Shown piece after piece: positions 9,009 to 16,615 of a stretch of 64,000 nucleotides of DNA. Under the pieces are notes generated by a model. It worked only from the letters and a program-made list of their open reading frames with translations, was not told the origin of the DNA and did no database searches. Source of the stretch: Cellvibrionaceae bacterium. GTDB lineage: Bacteria > Pseudomonadota > Gammaproteobacteria > Pseudomonadales > Cellvibrionaceae. The stretch lies in contig JAGKWQ010000015.1 of the NCBI GenBank assembly GCA_021151825.1, positions 61,262 through 125,261 of the forward strand. The letters run 5' to 3'. Both the position numbers and the translations under genes were made by a program. How positions within the stretch are numbered: position 1 is the stretch's first letter; the number at the start of each line of letters is the position of its first letter.

Positions 9009-9503
9009 TTAATCCACTTTGATCAATGGTGGTGAATTCTGGCTGGCGATACCAGCCATTTTCTCGATATAGGCCGCGAAACTCGGATCTTCACCGGTCA
9101 GTAACTTGGGCAACAAGGCGCGGAAATGCGGCTTGTGGCACCACTCCACAATATAGTCTTCCCAAGAGTTCCAGCGCCGGGCTTGTTTCGGAGCCATATC
9201 TTCTTCGTATAACAGTAGGTATGCGCGTTCGAACAGCGATACCAGCATGCTGAAAATAATCGTCAGCCGCTCTTTTTGTTCGTCGTTGAGGGTTGGGATT
9301 TCGGTGGTGGAGAAGAGCCGCAAATCGGGGTTTTCCAAGGCAATGCGCAGAAAATCCTGATAGTTATCGGAGACTAGCTGGTAAACCTCTTCCTCTTCGT
9401 TTTCGCGCTCTTTGCGCTGTTCATACAAAAATACAAATATGGCCAACGGCAAACCAATTACGGTTACCACGTAACTGCCAACTTCCCAAAATTCTGCGGA
9501 CAT
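9009..9503 (-). CDS. Hypothetical single-span membrane protein
   Basis: The 164-residue protein has one hydrophobic segment at about 12-28, followed at once by a charged stretch (EQRKERENEEEEV) and a soluble helical, acidic domain with several tryptophans (RRWNSWEDYIVEW). The start has an AGGAGG site 9-10 nt upstream. The N-terminal anchor with a cytosolic domain suggests an inner-membrane accessory protein. I do not recognise a named family. It is flanked by repeats on one side and a polyphosphate kinase on the other, with no operon partner. Confidence 0.75.
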   Translation of the reverse strand: MSAEFWEVGSYVVTVIGLPLAIFVFLYEQRKERENEEEEVYQLVSDNYQDFLRIALENPDLRLFSTTEIPTLNDEQKERLTIIFSMLVSLFERAYLLLYEEDMAPKQARRWNSWEDYIVEWCHKPHFRALLPKLLTGEDPSFAAYIEKMAGIASQNSPPLIKVD

Positions 9504-9596
9504 GTTTCATTCCTCCTGTTCGCTAATAGAAATTCTAACAGGGCTTTGGGGAGGCGGGAGCGAACTTAGGTAAACATACTCGGGTGACGCAAATGT

Positions 9597-9616
9597 AAAA
9601 GCCGCCCGAAGGCGGC
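9597..9616 (-). terminator. Intrinsic terminator of PPK2 gene
   Basis: GCCGCC (9601-9606), loop CGAA, GGCGGC (9611-9616). On the minus strand this is a UUCG-loop hairpin followed by TTTT, 30 nt past the PPK2 stop. An identical hairpin terminates the GH5 gene at 10682-10703. Confidence 0.8.
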
Positions 9617-9646
9617 AATAACTTATCGGAACGCGACAAGGCTCAT

Positions 9647-10570
9647 TTAATAAATAGAGGGCACAAACAGCGCTTCGGAAATGGGCGCACGGTAATAGTC
9701 CGGGTTGTAAACCCGCGCCGGCAATTCGACCGCTGGATGCTCCACTTCGCCATAAGGCACTTGCGATAACAAGTGGTTAATACAATTCAGGCGCGCGCGT
9801 TTTTTATCGTCCGCACCCACTACCCACCAGGGCGCTTCGGGGATATGGGTGCGCTCCAGCATCACTTCCTTGGCTTTGGTGTACAGCTCCCAGCGGCGGC
9901 GGGATTCCATATCCATGGGCGATAATTTCCATTGCTTGAGCGGGTCATGCACCCGCGCCAGAAAGCGTTTGTGCTGTTCGTTGTCGGTGATGGAAAACCA
10001 ATACTTGATCAGGATAATGCCGGAACGCACCAGCATCCGCTCAAACTCCGGCACGGTGCGGAAAAACTCTTCGTATTCCTGGTCGTTGCAAAACCCCATG
10101 ACTTTTTCCACACCGGCGCGGTTGTACCAACTGCGATCAAACAACACGATTTCACCGCCCGCTGGCAGGTGCGAAATATAACGCTGGAAATACCATTGTG
10201 TCCGCTCGCGATCATTCGGTGCCGGCAATGCAGCAACCCGGCACACTCGCGGATTCAAACGCTGGGTTACACGCTTGATTACGCCACCTTTTCCTGCCGC
10301 ATCGCGGCCTTCAAACAACACAACTACTTTCAATTTTTTATCGACCACCCAATCCTGCAATTTCACCAGTTCCGATTGCAGGCGCAGCAGTTCGCGAAAA
10401 TAAAGGCGGCGATCCAGCTCTTTGCCACTTTCATGGGTACCGGCATCAAGCAGCTTGTCCAAACGCTCGTCATCCAGCTCCATTTCCAATTCTTCATCGA
10501 GGTTATCGAGCATCTCCTCGTAGATAAAACGCTCGTAATCAAAGGCGGGGGAAGTTACGTCGTCAGTCAT
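9647..10570 (-). CDS. ppk2: Polyphosphate kinase 2 (PPK2 family)
   Basis: Transfers phosphate between inorganic polyphosphate and nucleotides, mainly making GTP or ATP from the diphosphate. The start at 10570 is chosen because AGGAG lies upstream with good spacing; the frame extends 17 codons further without such a site. The 307-residue protein has the Walker A-like GRDAAGKGG (88-96), the downstream FDRSWYNRAGVE motif, and the conserved DDKKRARLNCINHLL region near the C-terminus. It has a single PPK2 domain with an acidic N-terminal extension, the usual size for class I enzymes. It stands as a single gene with its own terminator. Confidence 0.93.
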   Translation of the reverse strand: MTDDVTSPAFDYERFIYEEMLDNLDEELEMELDDERLDKLLDAGTHESGKELDRRLYFRELLRLQSELVKLQDWVVDKKLKVVVLFEGRDAAGKGGVIKRVTQRLNPRVCRVAALPAPNDRERTQWYFQRYISHLPAGGEIVLFDRSWYNRAGVEKVMGFCNDQEYEEFFRTVPEFERMLVRSGIILIKYWFSITDNEQHKRFLARVHDPLKQWKLSPMDMESRRRWELYTKAKEVMLERTHIPEAPWWVVGADDKKRARLNCINHLLSQVPYGEVEHPAVELPARVYNPDYYRAPISEALFVPSIY

Positions 10571-10681
10571 GATGGGCTCCTGTAGAACACGTACCATCAA
10601 GCTAGGGCGCGTAGATGACAAAATGATGACGGGCGGAGAATTGATAATGAGCTAAGAATTAACGGTGAAAGAGTACATCAA

Positions 10682-10703
10682 TAAAAAGCCGCCCGAAGGC
10701 GGC
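10682..10703 (-). terminator. Intrinsic terminator of GH5 gene
   Basis: GCCGCC (10688-10693), CGAA, GGCGGC (10698-10703); on the minus strand it is followed by TTTTTAT. It lies about 30 nt beyond the GH5 stop and is the same hairpin as the PPK2 terminator at 9597-9616. Confidence 0.8.
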
Positions 10704-10734
10704 AAATAGTGTTACTGACGGGAAATCGTTTTAC

Positions 10735-12597
10735 TTAATTCGCTTTGCTAATGCGAATCCAGTTGATATTCCAACCACCCGCATTCACTTTAATGCCAAA
10801 TTTATGGCTGCCCGCACTCAGGTTGATTGTGTGTTTTACCGTGGTCCAGGTTTGCCAGCCGCCGGTACCTGGAATTGCTAGCGTTCCGTAAGCGGGCGAA
10901 CCGCCGGCTTCTTCAAACGTCAGGCTGCCGCCACCGCTTTGGCTGGCGACGCGATACTCGATCACATAGCTGCCGCTGCTCGGGATATTTACCGGTGTTC
11001 CCGCGTAGGACAACCAATCACCGGCATCAATGTAACCCACATTTTTACCGCCGCCAGTATCTGTCGTATTTTCTGTCTGGGTGCCTTGTTGCTGGCTGAA
11101 ATCTTCCGCTTGCAGCGTGGCGATTACCGTGCCTGGATTGGTGTTATCAACGCTTTCCACTTTCAGCCAATTCACATTGAAACCGCCGATGATGGCTGAT
11201 ATCGCAATTAACTGTTCACCTGCTGGCAACACCACATTATGGGAAACGGTTTGCCAGTTTTGCCAACCACCTGTTGCAGGCACATTGACGCTGCCATACA
11301 CCGGGCTGCCGCCGGCTTTTTCCAGTTTAAATTGGCCGCCGCCTGCGGAGGCTGCAACTCGATAACTGACCTTGTAAGTACCGGTAGCAGGGATATTGAC
11401 GGAGTAAGTCATCCAGTCATTGCTATCGATATATCCCACATTTTGTCCACCACCAACGTCAGTGGTGCTCTCGGTTTGAATACCGGCAGTCTGGCAATAG
11501 CTCTCTGCCTGGATGGTCTCGCCCGGGTTAGCGGTAGTGCAGGTTGGCGTGGGATCAACCGGGCCGGAAGGGCTGGGCCAGTTGCGGATAATGTCTTTCG
11601 CAAATGCACCTGAAGCGGTGAGTTGCGAGCCGGCCCAGCCACCGTTGGCGCTGGCACCGGGAACTAATGATGACGAACCTTCGGCCTTATCGTTCAGCGC
11701 CCAATTCGCATGGCTGATGTTATTGCGCTTCATAAAATCAACCCAGGCATTAGTCTCGCCGTAATTAACACCGCCATCGCCGTTGGCATTCACTGAACCC
11801 CATTCGGTCACAAAAATCGCGGCGTTATTGTTGAGCGCGGTTTGGGCGAAATCGCGAATTGGCTGGCCGTGGGAACCGGCGTAGAAGTGCAGGGTGTAGG
11901 CGATATTTTTTCCTGCAATGGGATCGCGTGAGGCTTCATCCACGCGTTGTGACCAGGTGCGGGTACCGACAATAATCAGGTTATCCGGATCAATCGCGCG
12001 GATCGCATTTACCACTTGTTGCGCATAAGGTTTGATAACGCCGCTCCAGGACGCGGTATCCAGCGGCTCGTTGTACACCTCGTAAATCACATGGTTTTTG
12101 TTGCCGTAGGTGCGCGCCATGTCCTGGAAGAAGGCGATGGACTGGGACGTGTATTGCTCGGCGTGGTGGGTGTGCCAATCGATGATCACGTACATATCGT
12201 TGGCAATTGCAGCATCGACCACGGCTTTGACTTTATTTTTATTGCCGGTGGGATCTTGCAGATAACCGCCGCCTTCCTCAACGCCCATCGCCGCGCGCAC
12301 CAGATTGGAGCCCCAATCGGTTTTCAGCCAGCGCACTACATCGGCGTTGTAATACTTTTCGCCTCCCCAGCTATTGTTGCTCCAGAACAGGCTGTTACCG
12401 GCAAAACTGGCAACCTGGTTGCCGGCAAGGATTTTATTGCCACTTACCGACAGCGGCGCGACATCGGCCATGGCGATACTGGATAGCAAACTGATTCCAG
12501 CCAGTGCAGTGATTTTCAGGAGCGCAGTGAGTGTTGTCTTGCGTTGATAGGTGGTGCGTTTGCCAGTGGCAATGCGACCGGGAAAATTATTGTTCAT
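10735..12597 (-). CDS. Secreted GH5 endoglucanase (cellulase) with two CBM6 modules
   Basis: Hydrolyses internal beta-1,4 bonds in cellulose-type glucans. The 620-residue protein has a long basic N-region and a signal peptide ending AMA at residue 44, then a GH5 domain (about 45-340) of subfamily-2 type. The acid/base is E177 in YNEPL and the nucleophile E265 in TEWGS; IDWHTHH is also conserved. Two CBM6-like beta-sandwiches follow (about 356-481 and 489-618), each starting with QAE(S/D) and carrying GGGxNVGYID; a short Pro/Thr linker precedes them. Upstream lie a CCACTT-N12-AAGTGG site and a GGTCAAACCACC box shared with the GH16 locus. A truncated paralogue sits 286 nt upstream. Confidence 0.93.
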   Translation of the reverse strand: MNNNFPGRIATGKRTTYQRKTTLTALLKITALAGISLLSSIAMADVAPLSVSGNKILAGNQVASFAGNSLFWSNNSWGGEKYYNADVVRWLKTDWGSNLVRAAMGVEEGGGYLQDPTGNKNKVKAVVDAAIANDMYVIIDWHTHHAEQYTSQSIAFFQDMARTYGNKNHVIYEVYNEPLDTASWSGVIKPYAQQVVNAIRAIDPDNLIIVGTRTWSQRVDEASRDPIAGKNIAYTLHFYAGSHGQPIRDFAQTALNNNAAIFVTEWGSVNANGDGGVNYGETNAWVDFMKRNNISHANWALNDKAEGSSSLVPGASANGGWAGSQLTASGAFAKDIIRNWPSPSGPVDPTPTCTTANPGETIQAESYCQTAGIQTESTTDVGGGQNVGYIDSNDWMTYSVNIPATGTYKVSYRVAASAGGGQFKLEKAGGSPVYGSVNVPATGGWQNWQTVSHNVVLPAGEQLIAISAIIGGFNVNWLKVESVDNTNPGTVIATLQAEDFSQQQGTQTENTTDTGGGKNVGYIDAGDWLSYAGTPVNIPSSGSYVIEYRVASQSGGGSLTFEEAGGSPAYGTLAIPGTGGWQTWTTVKHTINLSAGSHKFGIKVNAGGWNINWIRISKAN

Positions 12598-12691
12598 TAT
12601 TGTTCACCAGGATTGTGATTGTTTACCAAGATTGCGTTACGGGAGATTGCCCCGGTACTCAGGGGTAGTGTTATTTCAATCCTCGCTTCCT

Positions 12692-12703
12692 GGTCAAACC
12701 ACC
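12692..12703. promoter_or_regulatory. Shared GGTCAAACCACC box (upstream of GH5)
   Basis: Identical to 7603-7614 in the GH16/AraC promoter region. It lies about 95 nt upstream of the GH5 start and next to two palindromes (12705-12726, 12735-12758), as expected of a compound promoter. Confidence 0.45.
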
Positions 12704-12704
12704 T

Positions 12705-12726
12705 ACTTTAGGTTGTAACCTAAAGT
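12705..12726. promoter_or_regulatory. Palindrome ACTTTAGGTT-GT-AACCTAAAGT
   Basis: Ten-base perfect arms (12705-12714 and 12717-12726) with a two-base centre lie upstream of the GH5 gene. The length and tight centre fit a dimeric repressor or activator site better than a terminator; no U-run follows on either strand. Confidence 0.55.
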
Positions 12727-12734
12727 GGTAAGTG

Positions 12735-12758
12735 CCACTTCATGCAATGTTGAAGTGG
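12735..12758. promoter_or_regulatory. Palindromic operator candidate CCACTT-N12-AAGTGG
   Basis: CCACTT (12735-12740) and AAGTGG (12753-12758) are separated by exactly 12 nt, the same spacing as at 7537-7562. It lies between the truncated GH5 copy and the intact GH5 gene, about 140 nt upstream of the GH5 start codon. Confidence 0.6.
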
Positions 12759-12799
12759 ATTAAAAATGATCGCGCCACTCCTGAAACTGGAATCATTTA

Positions 12800-12860
12800 T
12801 AAAAAAGACCGCCTTCCCTTCCCGCCATTAAAAAAACAGGAATAGGAACAGGCGGCGGCC
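12800..12860 (-). terminator. Possible terminator after the GH5 fragment
   Basis: On the minus strand GCCGCCTG... can pair with AGGCGGTC across a long AT-rich loop and is followed by TTTTTT. The stem is imperfect and the loop long, so this call is weak, but it lies directly downstream of the truncated GH5 reading frame. Confidence 0.4.
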
Positions 12861-12882
12861 AAGTCCAGTCTCTGGAAACCAA

Positions 12883-13227
12883 TCAATGAAACGCAAATAA
12901 CACAAAAACCGCTTTCACTTTATTTTTATTGCCGACCAGGTCCTGAATATAACCACCACCTTCATCCACACCCATTGCCGCACGTACCAGCCTCGAGTCC
13001 CAATCATTTTTCAGCCAGCGCACCACATCGGCGCTGTAATACTTTTCGCCGCCCCAGCCGTTGTTACTCCAGAACAAACTGTTGCCCGCAAAACTGGCGG
13101 GTTGGCCGCCCGCGAGAATTTTGTTGCCACTTACCGATAAAGGTGCGACATCGGCGAATGCCATTTGCGCGCAGAGCAATCCGCCCAGCGCCATTTGTAA
13201 AAGATTTTTTGCCAATGTTTTATTCAT
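12883..13227 (-). pseudogene. Truncated duplicate of the GH5 endoglucanase
   Basis: The 114-residue frame has its own signal peptide (MNKTLAKN...AQMAFA) and then about 85 residues nearly identical to residues 45-130 of the intact GH5 (DVAPLSVSGNKILAG, FAGNSLFWSNN, GGEKYY, RAAMGV, GNKNKVKAV). After KVKAV it diverges into FVLFAFH and stops. The catalytic acid/base, nucleophile and CBM6 modules are all missing, so it cannot be an active cellulase. It keeps an intact start and AAGGG-like site and may still be expressed and exported. It is best read as the remnant of a tandem duplication that lost its 3' part by deletion. Confidence 0.85.
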
Positions 13228-13769
13228 TATTGTGAATCCCTTGTTCTATCGAGAGTTGTGTTGAATGTTGTATTGAGAGCTATGTAGAAAATTGCGTCTG
13301 ACCAGATCCTGGCCTTCGCTTCCAGTCAAACAGCCGGTGGTGGAAGTGGAGCAAGTGTCAATTATTTTCGTGAAGGGCGACCTCCCACTTTCGGAGAGTG
13401 GTAATTCGAAGTCAGGGTTTTGTTGAAATCTAACTGGGGAAATGTTTTTTTGCGTGTTGCTGATAAAAGAGTGCTTCAATTTTAAAAATGACCGGGTCCC
13501 GGTATGCACTAAAACAACGAAATTCCTGGAATGGAAATTGTTCACCGATGCTGGTTTTTTATTTGTAAATTTAACAATTTTGCAAAGCTTACATCGATAA
13601 ATTCAAAGTTTTAGTCTGAATTCCGTCATTCTCCTATCGGCGCTTTCATACTACTCACTCTTCTTAAATTGCAAATTAGCGCTATTTGGCGTGCGTTTTG
13701 TAACCTTGGCTCAATACTGGCTAAGCGGTTATGACGATTTAATTTAACAATGTAATTTCGAGGACAGAT
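13228..13769. other. Intergenic region between GH5 fragment and stressosome operon
   Basis: 542 nt without a convincing gene. It holds a GTCAAAC word (13325-13331), an AAGTGG half site (13344-13349) and the short palindrome CCACT-N7-AGTGG (13385-13401), which resemble the operator elements of the GH16 and GH5 promoters. The right part is AT-rich and must contain the stressosome promoter, but I could not assign clear -35 and -10 boxes. Confidence 0.5.
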
Positions 13770-14633
13770 ATGGGTAATACAAAAAGTGCGCACCTTGCGA
13801 CAGTGATCACCGAATTTCAGGATCAATTGTTGGAAGGTTGGTTGGCAGGCCTTGCTTCCCGTGTGCGTCGGGACAAAAGCACGACGGCGGATTTCCGTAG
13901 TCAAGCAGAGCAATTTTTGCCATTGCTGGCAGCGACACTGGAGCAAACAAACTCTATCGATATTGATGAATCTGGATGGACTGAGTTGCGCCAATTACTG
14001 GCAGAAATTTCCCAATTGCGTGTGCGCCAGGGATTTACACCCATTGAGACCGCGAACTTTGTTTTTGCTCTCAAAGAACCACTCTTTGATCATTTGCGCA
14101 AGACACTGGTTGATAATCCAGTGCAAGCGGGCGAAGAAATTGCTACTACCAGTACGCTTTTCGACAAGCTGGGTCTATACACCATCGAGGTTTTTCAAAA
14201 AGCGCGCGAACAAATTATTTTGCGTCAGCAACAGGAGTTGCTTGAGCTTTCAACGCCGGTCGTTCAATTGTGGCAAAACGTTTTAGCACTTCCCCTTATC
14301 GGGACATTGGATAGCGCGCGCACCCAGGTGGTGATGGAAAGCCTGCTGCAAAAAATTGTAGATACTGGCGCATTGATTGCGATTATTGATATTACCGGTG
14401 TTCCTACAGTGGACACGTTAGTCGCGCAGCATTTATTAAAAACTATCGCCGCTGCACGCTTGATGGGCGCTGATTGCATTATCAGTGGTATCCGTCCGCA
14501 AATCGCCCAAACGATTGTGCACCTCGGGGTCAATCTGGAGGACGTCATTACTAAAGCAACGCTGGCAGATGCTTTTGTCGTTGCATTAAAACGTACCGGT
14601 TCAACTATTCAATTGCCAGCGAGCGAGCGTTAA
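13770..14633 (+). CDS. rsbR: Stressosome sensor/scaffold protein RsbR
   Basis: Core stressosome protein. Residues 1-150 form an all-helical N-terminal sensor domain of RsbR type, linked by a helix to a C-terminal STAS domain (about 160-280). The two phosphorylatable threonines of RsbRA are present: T216 in VPTVDT and T248 in PQIAQT, matching T171 and T205 of the Bacillus protein. By family knowledge it assembles with RsbS into a large complex that holds RsbT. First gene of a tight run; the next begins 5 nt after its stop. The signal sensed by the N-terminal domain cannot be told; no haem or flavin motif is evident. Confidence 0.92.
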   Translation: MGNTKSAHLATVITEFQDQLLEGWLAGLASRVRRDKSTTADFRSQAEQFLPLLAATLEQTNSIDIDESGWTELRQLLAEISQLRVRQGFTPIETANFVFALKEPLFDHLRKTLVDNPVQAGEEIATTSTLFDKLGLYTIEVFQKAREQIILRQQQELLELSTPVVQLWQNVLALPLIGTLDSARTQVVMESLLQKIVDTGALIAIIDITGVPTVDTLVAQHLLKTIAAARLMGADCIISGIRPQIAQTIVHLGVNLEDVITKATLADAFVVALKRTGSTIQLPASER

Positions 14634-14638
14634 GGCCT

Positions 14639-14992
14639 ATGGAGCGGATTCCTATTTTGCGAATGGGCCGGCTATTGCTGGTGACTATTCAAGTGGATAT
14701 GCATGACCGTCTGGCGATGGCACTGCAAGAGGATCTCACCACACGCATTGTGAAAGATCGCGCTAATGGCGTGCTTATTGATATTTCTGCGCTCGATATT
14801 GTCGATTCATTTATTGGCCGCATGATCAGCGACACGGCTGCCATGGCAAAAATCCTCGACGCGAAAACGGTGTTGGTGGGAATGCAACCCGCCGTTGCCA
14901 TTACGCTGGTGGAATTGGGCCTGGCACTGGAGGGGGTGCGCACTGCACTCAATGTTGAGCTGGGGATAAAAATGCTGGAGCAACGGGATTGA
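14639..14992 (+). CDS. rsbS: Stressosome STAS protein RsbS
   Basis: Single STAS domain of 117 residues, the normal size. The conserved VDSFIG motif places the phosphoserine at S57, equivalent to S59 in Bacillus RsbS, and GMQPAVAITLVELG is retained. In the stressosome RsbS forms the core with RsbR and sequesters RsbT until phosphorylated. Its stop codon overlaps the TTG start of the next gene (TTGA), indicating translational coupling. Confidence 0.93.
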   Translation: MERIPILRMGRLLLVTIQVDMHDRLAMALQEDLTTRIVKDRANGVLIDISALDIVDSFIGRMISDTAAMAKILDAKTVLVGMQPAVAITLVELGLALEGVRTALNVELGIKMLEQRD

Positions 14993-15465
14993 TTCAATCT
15001 CTTGCAAATACTCTGCGAGTAAATCACATGGGTAACGAATTTTTTTCTGCCCGGACGACGTCGGGCGGAATTACAGTGTTGCCGTTAAAAACGGATGAAG
15101 ATGTTGTTCGTCTCCGCAAGCAAGTGCGTGATGATTTGGTAGCGCTGGGATTCACCCTTATTGAACAAACCAAAATGGTAACCGCAGCGAGTGAGCTTGC
15201 GCGTAACACCTTGCGATATGGCGGTGGGGGTGAAGTGCAAGTCACCCGTCTTCAGGAGGGCGATCGCGCTGGTATTGAATTGCGTTTTATCGATAGTGGC
15301 CCGGGAATTGACGATCTGGAATTGGCAATGACGGACGGTTATACCAGTGGTGGTGGTTTAGGATTGGGACTGAGTGGTGCCAAGCGGCTTGCTGACGATT
15401 TTCATATTGATACTGCACCGGGAAAAGGCACCACTGTCAAAATCGCAAAGTGGAAACATTTTTGA
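14989..15465 (+). CDS. rsbT: Switch serine/threonine kinase RsbT
   Basis: GHKL-fold protein kinase that phosphorylates RsbR and RsbS and then leaves the complex to activate a partner. Motifs: N-box SELARNTLRYGGGG, G1 box DSGPGI and G2 GGGLGLGLSGAKRL. The start taken is a TTG overlapping the rsbS stop, with GGAG 8 nt upstream. An ATG at 15028, giving a 145-residue product nearer the usual RsbT length, is a real alternative. No RsbU-type phosphatase with a partner domain follows, so the downstream target differs from Bacillus. Confidence 0.9.
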   Translation: MIQSLANTLRVNHMGNEFFSARTTSGGITVLPLKTDEDVVRLRKQVRDDLVALGFTLIEQTKMVTAASELARNTLRYGGGGEVQVTRLQEGDRAGIELRFIDSGPGIDDLELAMTDGYTSGGGLGLGLSGAKRLADDFHIDTAPGKGTTVKIAKWKHF

Positions 15466-15532
15466 GTGCATTTTTTTTGCAGGAAAATGTTTTTCTGAAT
15501 CTTTTTAGTGGACGTAAGTTGAGTGAAACGTT

Positions 15533-16603
15533 TTGATTAGTTACGGGACGCAGTTAGCTTTTCGTTTGGAAGACACCAGCGGCGTCGCTGTTGTCCGCCG
15601 AGCGGGCAGTGTGTTAGCGCGGCAATTACAATTTGATGAAATACGCGCGGGACAATTAGCATTAATTATCACAGAAGCGGCTACTAACATTGTCAAGCAT
15701 GTCGGGCACGGTGAAATTTTGTTGCGCGTCTTGCATCAAAAAAGTGTTACCGGACTTGAAACTTCCGGGGTGGAAGTGATTGCAATTGATAAAGGGCCGG
15801 GGATCACTGATTTGCATTTGCAAATGAAAGATGGCCATTCCACCGCAGGAACTTACGGCATAGGTTTGGGCGCGGTGCGTCGCCTCAGCCATGAGTTTGA
15901 TATTTATACCTTGCCTGACCGGGGTACGGTGATATGGATGATGATTTGGGCCACTGAGGAGCAGCCTGTTCCTGCTTTTTGGCAAATAGGTGTGGTTTGT
16001 GTTCCCATCGAAGGCGAAGAAATTTGTGGCGATAACTGGGCAATTGCCGGGTATCAGCGCACGCTGACATTAATGGTTGCGGATGGACTGGGACATGGTC
16101 CCGATGCGGCTATTGCTGCGAATGCAGCGGTCGCGCTTGTTGCTCCACTTGCCGATCAAACACCTGCCGTCATTGTGCAGCGCGCACATGGCGCCTTACA
16201 GGGAACACGCGGCGCTGCAGTCGCCGTTGGCAAAATTGATCCGGACAATGCGCGTCTTGTTTTTGCCGGGGTAGGCAACATTTCAGTCTGTGTTTTTTAT
16301 ACCAATAATTCCCGTCATTTGTTATCCCACAATGGCATTGTCGGAAGCAATTTGCGCAAGCTCCAGGAGTTTTCAGAAGCATGGGAAAGTGATGCTTTGT
16401 TAATTGCTCACAGCGATGGAATTAATACACGCTGGAACATTGATGCCTATCCCGAGTTGCGCCATTGCCATCCCGGCTTGATTGCTGCAGTGATCTATCG
16501 CGATTTTTCGCGGGAACGTGACGACGCAACAATTGTCGTTATCAGGGAATCGAGTATTTTTTCAGGAACATCTTCTAGCGCTGCAGAAGCGCTCAATGGA
16601 TAG
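15533..16603 (+). CDS. RsbT-like ATPase fused to RsbX-type PP2C phosphatase
   Basis: Two domains. Residues 1-140 are a GHKL ATPase of the anti-sigma/RsbT class (EAATNIVKH N-box, DKGPGI, GTYGIGLGAVRRL). Residues 150-350 are a SpoIIE/PP2C-type serine phosphatase close to RsbX (MVADGLGHGPDAA, FAGVGNISV, IAHSDGI). RsbX resets the stressosome by dephosphorylating RsbR and RsbS, so the fusion probably combines a binding or kinase-like module with the reset enzyme. The start is TTG; no in-frame ATG precedes the conserved domain. It lies between rsbT and a kinase fusion, in the same operon. Confidence 0.85.
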   Translation: MISYGTQLAFRLEDTSGVAVVRRAGSVLARQLQFDEIRAGQLALIITEAATNIVKHVGHGEILLRVLHQKSVTGLETSGVEVIAIDKGPGITDLHLQMKDGHSTAGTYGIGLGAVRRLSHEFDIYTLPDRGTVIWMMIWATEEQPVPAFWQIGVVCVPIEGEEICGDNWAIAGYQRTLTLMVADGLGHGPDAAIAANAAVALVAPLADQTPAVIVQRAHGALQGTRGAAVAVGKIDPDNARLVFAGVGNISVCVFYTNNSRHLLSHNGIVGSNLRKLQEFSEAWESDALLIAHSDGINTRWNIDAYPELRHCHPGLIAAVIYRDFSRERDDATIVVIRESSIFSGTSSSAAEALNG

Positions 16604-16615
16604 CCGGAGCAATCC

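Noticed and set aside
13626..13994. A 122-codon minus-strand frame before rsbR
   Set aside because: It overlaps the rsbR start in antisense and has no ribosome site or recognisable motif.
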